The position numbers and the translations under genes were made by a program. Source: Arthrobacter psychrolactophilus (GTDB lineage: Bacteria > Actinomycetota > Actinomycetes > Actinomycetales > Micrococcaceae). From it: DNA of 57,957 nucleotides. Of this stretch, positions 26,037 to 34,140 are shown in pieces. Under the pieces are notes generated by a model. It did not search any database, had not been told where the DNA came from, and was given only the letters and a program-made list of their open reading frames with translations. The stretch is taken from assembly GCF_003219795.1 (NCBI RefSeq), contig NZ_QJVC01000025.1:1-57957 (forward strand), in the 5' to 3' direction. The stretch's first letter is position 1. Every line of letters starts with the position of its first letter.

Positions 26037-27073
26037 GGTGCGACCTTTCGGGGACGCTCAAGGAGCCGCTCTACTGCCTCGAACACCTGCTGTGGCGTGA
26101 CGTTGCTCAGGCACGGATGGCCGGGGACTGGGCAGACTCTCGCCCGGGAATTGCGGCAGGATGCGTGTTGGTTGCCGAGCAATTCAAGCGGGACACCGTG
26201 CGGGGCCCACTTGCTGGCGGGGACAACGGGGGAAAATAGGCTCACGATCGGTGTGCCGACAGCAGCGGCCAAGTGGGCAGGGCCGGTGTTTCCCACCACC
26301 ACTGCTTCGGCCCCGGCAAGCACGGCAGCCAGCGCGGGAAGGTCCAGCAGTCCGCCCAGGTCCAGGCCGGTGCTGCCTGCCACCGTTGAGGTGAGCCTGA
26401 CCTCCCCTGCCGCGCCGGTCACCACCACGGCATGGCCGTGCCTGGCTAGGAGGTCCACAGCCTCCTGGTGTGCCGTGGCGGGCCAGGTGCGGGCCGGGGC
26501 ATCGGCGCCGGGGTGAATGACAATGTAGGGGCGGGCGGGACGGAAGGGCTGCGGTGGTGCCACCGTGCGCACCGCCAGCCGTCCGTCGTCGCCCGGTGGA
26601 AGCCGGAACCCCGCGGCCTCAACAATGGCCAGGGCACGCAGAGGCTCCGGCAGGTCCTCCGAAAGGCCTTCCCCTGGCCGCAGCCTGACATCGAGCAGGG
26701 AGCCCGGGTAGTCCACTGAAGCCGCGGTGATGGGACTGATGCCATGGACTCTCAGCAGCAGTGCCAACGGCAGCGGCGACTGGTGAAAGGAGGTAAGAAT
26801 GACTGCCTGGTCGGGCTGTTCCTGATCCAGCAGCTCCATCAGCCGATCCGTGTGGCTGCGCGTCATTGCCGGTGCCGGATCGGCGATCCACGGTGCATCC
26901 CATTCAATGACTGCATCAACACCCGGCAGCATTCTCGCCGCGGCACTTCCCTTCGGGCCGCACAGGAAGCTGACGTGGGAGGCGCTCGCGGCCACGGCCC
27001 GGACTGCCGGCCCAGCCAGCAGCACGTCACCCATGCTGTCTTGGCGGGCCACCAGGACCCTGGCGCCTCTCAC
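26033..27073 (-). CDS. Glycosyltransferase family 9 (heptosyltransferase-like)
   Basis: A 346-residue GT9 protein with the expected first loop RQDSMGDVLLAGPAVRA (Asp acting as base), VIHPGADAPARTWP in the middle and VVVGNTGPAHLAAAVGTPIVSLFSP in the donor domain. GT9 enzymes move heptose from ADP-heptose in Gram-negative bacteria. Here, beside gmhA and hldE genes, it should add heptose to a surface glycan or glycolipid. The start is GTG, overlapping by GTGA the stop of the truncated gmhB leader, so translation probably depends on ribosomes finishing that leader. Confidence 0.88.
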   Translation of the reverse strand: MRGARVLVARQDSMGDVLLAGPAVRAVAASASHVSFLCGPKGSAAARMLPGVDAVIEWDAPWIADPAPAMTRSHTDRLMELLDQEQPDQAVILTSFHQSPLPLALLLRVHGISPITAASVDYPGSLLDVRLRPGEGLSEDLPEPLRALAIVEAAGFRLPPGDDGRLAVRTVAPPQPFRPARPYIVIHPGADAPARTWPATAHQEAVDLLARHGHAVVVTGAAGEVRLTSTVAGSTGLDLGGLLDLPALAAVLAGAEAVVVGNTGPAHLAAAVGTPIVSLFSPVVPASKWAPHGVPLELLGNQHASCRNSRARVCPVPGHPCLSNVTPQQVFEAVERLLERPRKVAP

Positions 27074-27183
27074 TCTTGCACCGGATTCAAGGCAGGATCG
27101 CCATTGTAGGGAACATCGTGGATCAAAGTGCCGTCACGGTCGAGGTGCACCCGGCTAAACTGCCGGACTGTTGTCTTGGTCAT
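27070..27183 (-). pseudogene. Truncated gmhB, now a 37-codon leader
   Basis: The frame begins ATG at 27183 and encodes MTKTTVRQFSRVHL followed by DRDGTLIHDVPYNGDPA, identical over those 17 residues to GmhB at 10788. It then leaves the homology and stops after 37 codons. HAD motif I survives but the catalytic lid, zinc loop and motifs II-IV are gone. The stop overlaps the GTG of the GT9 gene, keeping a coupled open frame. It is either an in-progress deletion or a leader kept for expression of the operon. Confidence 0.9.
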
Positions 27184-27192
27184 ATCTGAACA

Positions 27193-27217
27193 GTTCCCAC
27201 ACCGTCGTTTTCTAAAC
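27193..27217 (-). promoter_or_regulatory. Putative SigB/SigF-type promoter of the heptose operon
   Basis: GTTT, 15 bases, GGGAAC, then 9 bases to the ATG at 27183, with the same spacing as the element before gmhB at 10798-10822. The conserved part runs from GTTT to the ATG and does not extend upstream. A SigF-type sigma gene ends 96 bases away, consistent with local control. Confidence 0.5.
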
Positions 27218-27278
27218 AAGACCCGGCACACCGGCTATCCGCCTCTCCCGTCGGCTCCTCCTGCACCGGGGAACGCAC

Positions 27279-28043
27279 TTAGTTCCCGTCCAGGCGGCGG
27301 CGCAACTTGGCCAGCAACGTCGTCAGCGCCCGTGACACCTGCATCTGGGAAATATTCAGAAGGTCGGCGATGTCTTGCTGCTTCATTTCCTCCTGAAACC
27401 GCAGGGACAGCAAACGGCGCTCCCACGGGGTGAGGCCGCGCAAGGCGCAGTTGAGGCTGACTCGTTCATCCACCCGGGCGAAGTCGTCGTCGTCGCTACC
27501 CAGGCGCTCGCACAGCGCAGAGCCATCGTCAGCCGGGCCGGTCGCGTCCAAGGACTGCGGGCGCACGCTGCTTTCGCTGAGCAGCGCCTCTTCGATGTCC
27601 CTTGTTCCCACGGCGAGCGCACCGGCCAGCTCGGCCAGGGTGGGTTCGCGACCCAACTGCTGGGCAAGTTCAGGCGTGGTAAGGCGAAGTTCCTGCCGCA
27701 GTTCCTGGACGCGGCGGGGCGGGCGCACCGTCCAGCCGTGGTCGCGCAAGTAGCGTTTGATTTCACCGCAAATGGTGGGCACGGCGAAGGCCACGAAGTT
27801 TGATTCAGTGTCCATCCGGAATCGAATGGCGGCCTTGAGCAGGCCAAGCCTGGCGACTTGCTGTATATCGCACCAGTCGGAACCAGCGTTCCAGTAGCGG
27901 TGGGCCATGCCGTCCGCCAGGCCCAGGTGGGCAAGGGCAAGCTCTGTGCGTTCCTGGTCGAGTCCCTGATTGAATTCAGGGGCTGACTGTTCCAGGGACA
28001 CTGGGTTGTGCACCGGGTAAACGGTTCGGGCCACGGCGACCAC
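27279..28043 (-). CDS. sigF: RNA polymerase sigma factor, SigB/SigF/SigG family
   Basis: A 254-residue sigma-70-type factor lacking region 1. Region 2 includes DWCDIQQVARLGLLKAAIRF and FVAFAVPTICGEIKRYLRDHGW. Region 3 includes PTLAELAGALAVGTRDIEEAL, and region 4 has LTPWERRLLSLRFQEEMKQQDIA with a helix-turn-helix ending ISQMQVSRAL. The family directs general-stress genes and is usually held by an anti-sigma factor; none is visible here. The start is GTG at 28043, with another in-frame GTG at 28036. It sits between the second GT9 gene and the gmhB leader, inside the heptose block. A decayed relative lies at 53518-53871. Confidence 0.9.
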   Translation of the reverse strand: MVAVARTVYPVHNPVSLEQSAPEFNQGLDQERTELALAHLGLADGMAHRYWNAGSDWCDIQQVARLGLLKAAIRFRMDTESNFVAFAVPTICGEIKRYLRDHGWTVRPPRRVQELRQELRLTTPELAQQLGREPTLAELAGALAVGTRDIEEALLSESSVRPQSLDATGPADDGSALCERLGSDDDDFARVDERVSLNCALRGLTPWERRLLSLRFQEEMKQQDIADLLNISQMQVSRALTTLLAKLRRRLDGN

Positions 28044-28150
28044 CTACTTCTCGACGGAAGCTGGCGCCGTTTGCTCGACACTCCTTCTAGAGAAGCAGAA
28101 GCAGCACTAAGAAGCAAGGGCCCCGGATTGGCGTGTCAGAGGCTGACTGG

Positions 28151-29359
28151 TCAGCTGCGCAGCAGTTCGAGGGTGTCCGCGAGCACGGCATCTGCCGCCA
28201 CTCCGGCGACAAACGAACTCTCGTGTCCGCATTCGGGCACGGCCTGTCCGGCCGTTGCAGCCCCGCACTCCGGGCAGGCTGTGTCCCAGGCTATTTGCAT
28301 GCGGTGCCGTCCCCGAAGCAGCGGGCCCGCATTGACTGCATTGGGTGCCCAGTAGATCGAGGCGGTGGGCACGCCGAGGGCTTGCGCCACATGGCGCGGG
28401 CCGCTGTCGTTGGCGACGAGTGCGCTGCTCAGGGCCAACATCCCACAGAGTGTGCCCAGATCCATGGCTCCGGCAAGGGACACCAGCTGCCTGTGTGCGT
28501 TCCGGGACGGGAGCAGGGCCTGGCCCCGGTCCACCACCTCCTGCACTATTGACCACTCGTCCTTTTCTCCCACAACCACGAGCTGGCAGCCTTCCTCCAC
28601 CAGCTCCGCCGCAACGGTGGCGAAGCTCGCTGTCGGCCACCGGCGCCGAGGGTCCTTCGCACCTGGGTGCAACAGAACCAGGGGCCGTTCCCGCGAAGGA
28701 TCAAGCGAGAAGGTGGCCAGGAGCGCGCGTGCTTGCAGCAATTCCGGTTCGGTGGCCTGCCATTGAAGCCGGTGCTCGGTGCTACAGGCGCCAGCCAGCG
28801 CTGCCACTTCCAGCGCCCGGAGCACCTCATGTTGGAAATATTGGTGGTACAGGGTTCTGTCCAGTGGGCCGGCTCCGTCCGCGCGGCTGCCGACAGTGTG
28901 TGCGGCCTGCAGGCCGGCCACCAGCGGGTTGGAGAAACGTCCGCCGCCGTGCAGCTGGACCCCCAGGCCGAATTGTTTCTTCCGCATGGCCTGCACAAAG
29001 CCGTTCAGCCCGGCAGGATCCACCCCATGGCCGGGGCGAATGCCCTCTGCCACCGGCAGAATCTCGACCCGGGAAATGCAACTGTTGCGGTTACGGAGGA
29101 TCGCTGCGTGCGAAGGCATCCCCAGGAGAGTCACATCGGCGTGCGGATAAGTCTGTGCCAGTGCATTGATGGCGGGCATGGCCATGATCAAGTCGCCGAT
29201 TCCGCCACCGCGGAGCACAGCGATGCTTTCCACGTCCGGAAAGGGTTCGTGCGCAGATCCTGTGGAGCTGGCCAGATTGAAGATCTCGTCAGGGACCGCT
29301 GCCTGTGGTGCTGGCTGGGTTGCCGGATGTCTTGCTGTGGGCAATTCCGGTGTACTCAT
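28151..29359 (-). CDS. Glycosyltransferase family 9 (heptosyltransferase-like)
   Basis: A 402-residue GT9 protein. A Pro/Ala-rich, probably disordered N-terminus of about 40 residues precedes AVLRGGGIGDLIMAMPAINAL. Other landmarks are VQLHGGGRFSNPLV, LLHPGAKDPRRRWP and LVANDSGPRHVAQALGVPTASIYW. The C-terminal CPECGAATAGQAVPECGH segment has two Cys pairs and a His, which may bind a metal and is not usual in GT9. Its ATG overlaps the aldehyde dehydrogenase stop (ATGA). It is likely the second heptose transferase of the pathway. Confidence 0.87.
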   Translation of the reverse strand: MSTPELPTARHPATQPAPQAAVPDEIFNLASSTGSAHEPFPDVESIAVLRGGGIGDLIMAMPAINALAQTYPHADVTLLGMPSHAAILRNRNSCISRVEILPVAEGIRPGHGVDPAGLNGFVQAMRKKQFGLGVQLHGGGRFSNPLVAGLQAAHTVGSRADGAGPLDRTLYHQYFQHEVLRALEVAALAGACSTEHRLQWQATEPELLQARALLATFSLDPSRERPLVLLHPGAKDPRRRWPTASFATVAAELVEEGCQLVVVGEKDEWSIVQEVVDRGQALLPSRNAHRQLVSLAGAMDLGTLCGMLALSSALVANDSGPRHVAQALGVPTASIYWAPNAVNAGPLLRGRHRMQIAWDTACPECGAATAGQAVPECGHESSFVAGVAADAVLADTLELLRS

Positions 29360-30783
29360 GGCGCGGTGTCCGGTTCCCCCGCGCTCGGAGCCGGTTCGAT
29401 GTGAACCACCTTGACGCAGGCCATCTCATCGAGCAGTTCAGGCCCGTAGCCAAAGCCGGCGCCACTGGTCCTACGGGGTTGGGCGGCCCCACCTGGGGCA
29501 CCGCCAAAGACATTATTGATTTTCACAGTTCCCGTGTCCAGCTCAGCCACGGCCTGCTGGGCATGTCCAAGCCCACTCGTCAACACCGTTGCCGCCAGTC
29601 CATAACGTCCACCGGCTGCCAACCGCAGGCCCTCCGCGAAGCTGTCCACCACTTGGACAGGCGCCACCGGACCAAAGGTCTCTTCCTGCATGACGGTCAT
29701 AGCGCCGGTGCATTCGCGAAGGACCGTGGCCGGATAATACGCCCCAGGGGTCCCCGGGACGATGCCACCAACCGTGGCCACCGCCCCGTCCGCGACGGCC
29801 CCACTGACCTGTCCATGCACCAGCTTGCGCAGCCGCTCATCCACCAAGGGTCCCAGACTGCCGGCCTCGTTGATCCTCACGGCCTCCGCTTCCAGTGCCG
29901 CCAAGAACTCCGCGGCAATGTCCCGGTGGACATAGATGCGTTCAACGGCGGTGCAGATCTGCCCGCTGTTGCTGAACGCACCCACCGCGGCCTGCTGGGC
30001 TGCCCACACAGGATCGACGTCGGAATCCACCAGCAGGGGGTCGTTGCCGCCATTTTCCAAGATAGTGTGCGCGCCGGTGCCAGCGGCGATCTGCCTCAGT
30101 GCCGCGCCGGTGGCGCTGGACCCAACATGAGCTATGACGGCGACGTGCGCATCAGCTGCCAGAAGTGCCCCGATATGCGGGCCGCCGCAAAGTGTCTGCA
30201 AGACTCCCGCGGGCAGCACCTCGGCGAGCACATTGCCTAAGCGCGCGCCTACTTGCGGGCAGCGTTCGCTGGGTTTGTGCACCACGGTATTGCCCATTGC
30301 CAGGGCAGCACCAAGGATGCCGCAGGCTACAGCCACCGGGTCGTTCCACGGCGTGAGCGCGGCCACCACACCCCGGGGGCACTGCACGGTGTAGTCAGTG
30401 GCCAGTTCGCCGCCGCACAGGCTCCTGCCTCGGTGGATCGGACCCAACTGGGCGTATTGCTCCAGAGTTGAAACGCCGGCTAGAACGCCTTCGAGGGCCT
30501 GATCTGCCGGCCTGCCGGTTTCGGCATGGTTAAGCTCCGCAAGTTCCAGGGCGCGGGCGCCCACCGCGGCCGCGCACTTTTGCAGCACCTGGCCCCTCTC
30601 ATGAGGGCTGGTTGCGGCCCAGCTTTTCCCCGCCAGGGAGGCAGCGCTGCAAGCCTCCGCAACGTCGTTCGCAGTCGCGGCAGGCATTCTCCCCACCAGG
30701 GAGCCGTCCAACGGACTGATGGTGACAATGTCCTGATCCGGCGTTGCTGTGGCTCCGGCTCCGTGGTGGTCCAAAAGTTCCAA
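29356..30783 (-). CDS. NAD(P)-dependent aldehyde dehydrogenase
   Basis: A 475-residue ALDH-fold enzyme that oxidises an aldehyde to the acid. It has LTPWNDPVAVACGILGAALA and HKPSE at the cofactor site, catalytic Cys in NSGQICTAVER, and QEETFGPVAPVQVV. The catalytic-Glu motif reads LENGGNDPLLV where most members have LELGGKSP; the Glu is kept but the neighbouring Leu is Asn. I start at the TTG at 30783, 6 bases after AAGGAG, because the product then has the family length; codons further upstream to 31098 show no similarity. It overlaps the GT9 gene by 4 bases, so it heads that pair. The substrate is unknown. Confidence 0.85.
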   Translation of the reverse strand: MELLDHHGAGATATPDQDIVTISPLDGSLVGRMPAATANDVAEACSAASLAGKSWAATSPHERGQVLQKCAAAVGARALELAELNHAETGRPADQALEGVLAGVSTLEQYAQLGPIHRGRSLCGGELATDYTVQCPRGVVAALTPWNDPVAVACGILGAALAMGNTVVHKPSERCPQVGARLGNVLAEVLPAGVLQTLCGGPHIGALLAADAHVAVIAHVGSSATGAALRQIAAGTGAHTILENGGNDPLLVDSDVDPVWAAQQAAVGAFSNSGQICTAVERIYVHRDIAAEFLAALEAEAVRINEAGSLGPLVDERLRKLVHGQVSGAVADGAVATVGGIVPGTPGAYYPATVLRECTGAMTVMQEETFGPVAPVQVVDSFAEGLRLAAGGRYGLAATVLTSGLGHAQQAVAELDTGTVKINNVFGGAPGGAAQPRRTSGAGFGYGPELLDEMACVKVVHIEPAPSAGEPDTAP

Positions 30784-31362
30784 GACAGGCTCCTTGCATG
30801 TTTCAGGTCGGGGTCCAAGGTGCCCGGGGCGCCTGGGTGCTTGCCATGGCTGTACCCTGCCTGCAGTCCGTTCAAACAAGGCCCGCGGCGGCTGGCTCAT
30901 TGCAGAGACAACGCTCCAAGGAAACTCGACCCGTTGTGTTCTCCAACATCTACGACGGCGCCAAGCGCGGACTGGGCGGACTAGGCGGACTAGACCACAG
31001 CTGTAGATCTGGGAGTCCAGGGCATCCCGGTCAAGAGCGTCGCACCCAGCTTCCTGCCGTGGGCTGCCGGGTCTGGGCGGAACGGGTCCGCAGACCACGG
31101 CTGCGTTTCAGCGGCCTGTTCAACTGCAAGGGGAGGACCATGGACGCCCGGGGCAGGGCTGGCTTGATCGCATCCGCGTGATCCACCCGGAATCGCCAAC
31201 CACCGTCCAGGAACGCCCGGTGGCGCCATCGACGTCTTTTGTCCCGACTTTCGTGCCGGTGCCCGGAGGCGCTCCCATCATCGCGGCTCGCATCAATGTG
31301 GAGGTCGACGCGCGGGAGCGGCCGACCCGAGACGTCAGCCGCTCCTCTGTGGAACGATGCCG
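30784..31362. other. Intergenic stretch, no supported gene
   Basis: About 580 bases upstream of the aldehyde dehydrogenase. Open frames here are unsupported by ribosome sites or homology. A short direct repeat of ggcggacta occurs at about 30976-31000. Promoters for the aldehyde dehydrogenase operon should lie here. Confidence 0.4.
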
Positions 31363-31596
31363 CTACACGCTGCGCGCGGTGGGCGCCCCACCCTCGGTGT
31401 CGTCCGTGTGATGGTCCCCGGCGTCGTCCTTCAGGTGGGCCTTGGCCTCCGCAAGCTTGTCCTTTGCGGTGCCCTTAGCCTGATCGGCCTTGCCTTCCAT
31501 CACCTTGGAGTTGTCGTCGGTGGCCTTGCCAACACCCTCCTTGACCTTCCCTGCGACCTTGTCCTTTGCTGCATCAAACTTGTCAGCGATACCCAT
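31363..31596 (-). CDS. CsbD-family general stress protein
   Basis: A 77-residue, highly charged helical protein: MGIADKFDAAKDKVAGKVKE, then GKATDDNSKVMEGKADQAKGT and KDKLAEAKAHLKDD. This is the CsbD pattern of Lys/Asp-rich repeats. In Bacillus the family is under the stress sigma factor SigB; its molecular role is unknown. The ATG at 31596 follows AGGAGG by 6 bases, which fixes the start even though the frame is open further upstream. The C-terminus is acidic and His-containing. Confidence 0.92.
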   Translation of the reverse strand: MGIADKFDAAKDKVAGKVKEGVGKATDDNSKVMEGKADQAKGTAKDKLAEAKAHLKDDAGDHHTDDTEGGAPTARSV

Positions 31597-32265
31597 TGCA
31601 TTCCTCCTGTTTGATTGCTTGTTTTTCCTCTTCCGGGACCGCCTTGGCGCTGGCCCCGGCCGCTGGATCATTCTTTGGCGGGGCCCGCGTCCTCGACGTA
31701 GCTCGTGCCATCTTCATTGGTGCGGACAAGGAGGTCGGGAACGGGCTGGTTCCCTTCAGCCTCCATCGCCCGCCTCGCGGGCGGCTCGTCAATGGCTGAG
31801 CGCTCCGCGTCACCCAGCATGACTCCCAGTCCCGGGGAGTCCGGATTCGGTGCGGATGCGGGCCGACTTGGCGGCTTGCCTGCGTGGAACCTGGTATGCC
31901 CCGCCGCGAATCCTCCACGAGCTCCGCAAATGCCTCGATCAGCATGTCCTCGTGCCTCATTGAATCGCCACTGAGGCCAAACTACGGAGACAGATGACTG
32001 CTTCATCCGCCACTTCGACTGTAGCGAGGACTGGTCGAAATATCCATGCCCCAGTGACGACCGGTGCGGCGTGAGAGACTGCTGGGGCCACTCGGCGCGT
32101 TGGCGTCATGCTCCGCAGGGGATCCCTTTTCACGCGCCGAGCCAGCTAGTCTGAAACTGGAAAGTCCCGGACTCATCCACGGCCCCAAGGCGTTCCGCGA
32201 TTGCAGGCAGGACGCAGGACGCAGGACAAATCAGAACTGCACATGAACAGGAGCATCCCACGACC
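31597..32265. other. Gap with a doubtful minus-strand frame
   Basis: About 670 bases between the CsbD gene and the plus-strand GT9. A minus-strand frame at 31668-32006 ends GNQPVPDLLVRTNEDGTSYV and an overlapping frame begins MRHEDMLIEAFAELVEDSRR. Together they could be one small gene with a frameshift, but neither half is recognised and no ribosome site is convincing. Confidence 0.3.
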
Positions 32266-33225
32266 ATGGAACCCGCAACCCATCCCACCCTGCTGGTGCT
32301 GAGGGCTCTCAAGCTGGGCGACCTCCTGGTGGCTGTCCCGGCGCTGAAAGGCCTGCGTTCTAGGTTCCCCAAGCACCGACTGCTTCTGGCGGCTCCTGAG
32401 TGGCTCCGGCCCATTGTCGACTTGCTGGACGTCGTGGACGGCCTTATTCCCTTGCCGGATTTGGCAGGGACGCTGCCCCGGAGCCTCAAAGGCATCGACA
32501 TCGCTGTCAACCTCCACGGAAACGGCTCGGAAAGCCGGGCACTGCTGGAGAGGTTGCAGCCGCTGCATCTCATCGGGCATGCCGCTCCCGGCTGGAACGG
32601 AGCCCCATGGCAGCCCGAAATGCAGGAGCGTGAGCGCTGGGTCCGGATGCTTAAATGGCACGGCATCGCCGCCAACGCTGATGACGTCTCCATTGCCATT
32701 CCACCCCATCCGGCAGTACTCTCCGGCGCCACTGTCATCCATGTAGGTGCGTCGCACGGCAGCAGACAGTGGCCGGTGGCGCGTTTCGCCGCCGTGGCAC
32801 AAACCCTGCAGGAAAATGGCGCTGCCGTGGTGCTCACAGGCGATGCCAGGGATGCGGCACGGTCTGGAGAGGTTGCGCGGCTGGCCGGCCTTGACTCCGG
32901 ACAGGACTTGGCAGGCCGGTTGCCCTTGGCGGACTTTGCGGCTTTGATTGCCTCCGCCGCAGTGGTCGTCAGCGCTGATACCGGTGCTGCGCACCTTGCC
33001 TCGGCTTATGGGACACCGTCAGTGGTGCTTTTTGGACCCGCGCCACAGTCCCAGTGGGGCCCGCCCCGAGGCCCGCATCTGGTGCTCACGGATGAGAGCC
33101 TGCGCCAGGGCGATGTGTTCTCCGATATTCCCGATCCTGCGCTGCTGGCAGTGCGGCCGCAGGAAGTGCTCAGTGCCGTCGCATCCCTCATCAGGGCTGT
33201 GGACGCACCGCGGGTGGCTCGCTAG
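32266..33225 (+). CDS. Glycosyltransferase family 9 (third heptosyltransferase-like)
   Basis: A 319-residue GT9 protein with LVLRALKLGDLLVAVPALKGL, VIHVGASHGSRQWP and VVVSADTGAAHLASAYGTPSVVLFGP. It is complete and shorter than the other two GT9 proteins. It is transcribed away from the main heptose operon and stands alone. Its presence makes three candidate heptose transferases with two GT4 enzymes, enough for an oligosaccharide. The ATG at 32266 has AGGAG 12 bases upstream, a longer spacing than usual. Confidence 0.87.
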   Translation: MEPATHPTLLVLRALKLGDLLVAVPALKGLRSRFPKHRLLLAAPEWLRPIVDLLDVVDGLIPLPDLAGTLPRSLKGIDIAVNLHGNGSESRALLERLQPLHLIGHAAPGWNGAPWQPEMQERERWVRMLKWHGIAANADDVSIAIPPHPAVLSGATVIHVGASHGSRQWPVARFAAVAQTLQENGAAVVLTGDARDAARSGEVARLAGLDSGQDLAGRLPLADFAALIASAAVVVSADTGAAHLASAYGTPSVVLFGPAPQSQWGPPRGPHLVLTDESLRQGDVFSDIPDPALLAVRPQEVLSAVASLIRAVDAPRVAR

Positions 33226-33326
33226 CATGCGAAATGATCGCATACGACCGTGGACAGAGGAGACAGCGCGCGAAGTTTCAACACAGTCTTGCAACGAGCA
33301 AGTGACGCCAACGAGAGGCAACAGCG

Positions 33327-33533
33327 ATGAATGAACACCAGCCCGCCGAACCGCAACCCTTGGTTCCGGAACCTTTTCCGGACAATCCCCGGCCTGACTC
33401 CCCAGCTGATCCAACGGAGCCCAACGATTCACAGCCAAATGATCCCACTGCACCGTTTCCTCCTGTCCCCGAGCCCAGCTCCCCGACATCACCGCCCGAC
33501 CCGTTCTTCCCGCCCGCCCCACCGGTGATCTAG
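33327..33533 (+). CDS. Small Pro-rich acidic protein
   Basis: A 68-residue protein of very low complexity: Pro makes up about a third of the residues with many Asp, Glu, Ser and Asn (PEPFPDNPRPDSPADPTEP). There is no membrane segment or signal peptide. The ATG follows AGAGG by about 8 bases. It is certainly disordered; function unknown. The skewed composition could also arise by chance in high-GC DNA, but the codon pattern and ribosome site favour a real gene. Confidence 0.5.
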   Translation: MNEHQPAEPQPLVPEPFPDNPRPDSPADPTEPNDSQPNDPTAPFPPVPEPSSPTSPPDPFFPPAPPVI

Positions 33534-33619
33534 CACAGCTCAGGGGGCCCTGGGAGGAATTCCTGCTTCGCCAAGGACCACCAGCGCGCCCGGAGAGCGC
33601 CCGAGGAACCTGAAGCAGG

Positions 33620-34066
33620 CTAGCTGCCCGCCAGGACCCGGGTGTGATTCCGCCTTCCGGGCACCGTTGTGGCTTGTGAGCCGACAGCGTCCGGAAGACG
33701 GAAGCGGCCCCGCCATTTCTGGGGAACCAACTGCAGGTAGCTGGGGTTCTCCCGCATGAAGGCCCGTACTTCCAGGCAGTAGGGATTAACGGCGATGCGG
33801 CGCCTGCCGGCGTCGTCGAGCACCAGGCGGATCAGCTTCTGTGGGACGTCATTGACGGCACCCACATTTGCCACATGCACATGGAGCAGCCACATCTCGG
33901 CACCCCGCATACTGTAGCGAACATATCCGGCCAGCAGTCCGGACACGTAGGCCTCAAACTGGGACAAGACGAGGTTGTGAACAAGCGCCACAGCGGGCAC
34001 CCCCGACACGTCGGCGGCCGATTGCGGGGCAACGGCAAGGTACTGCTTCTTCTTCTTGGCATCCAC
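33620..34066 (-). CDS. GNAT-like protein (GNAT_2 / YjdJ type), doubtful activity
   Basis: A 148-residue protein resembling the short GNAT_2 family: FEAYVSGLLAGYVRYSMRGAEMWLLHVHV, LIRLVLDDAGRRRIAVNPYC and EVRAFMRENPSYLQLVP. In active members the central loop binds acetyl-CoA with a Gly-rich Q/RGxGxG. Here that stretch reads ANVGAVNDVPQK, so the cofactor loop appears lost. A Lys-rich start (MDAKKKKQ) is present. It may be a structural relative or a gene drifting out of use. Confidence 0.65.
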   Translation of the reverse strand: MDAKKKKQYLAVAPQSAADVSGVPAVALVHNLVLSQFEAYVSGLLAGYVRYSMRGAEMWLLHVHVANVGAVNDVPQKLIRLVLDDAGRRRIAVNPYCLEVRAFMRENPSYLQLVPQKWRGRFRLPDAVGSQATTVPGRRNHTRVLAGS

Positions 34067-34140
34067 AGCAGGCTCCTTCTCGAGCTAATATGATCCGGTT
34101 GACTTAATCGCTGGTACTTCCTGCCTTTGGGCGAGGATCT

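Noticed and set aside
30990-31229. Frames upstream of the aldehyde dehydrogenase as an N-terminal extension or separate gene
   Set aside because: The sequence is Pro/Arg/Gly-rich without homology, and a strong AAGGAG before TTG 30783 gives the family length.
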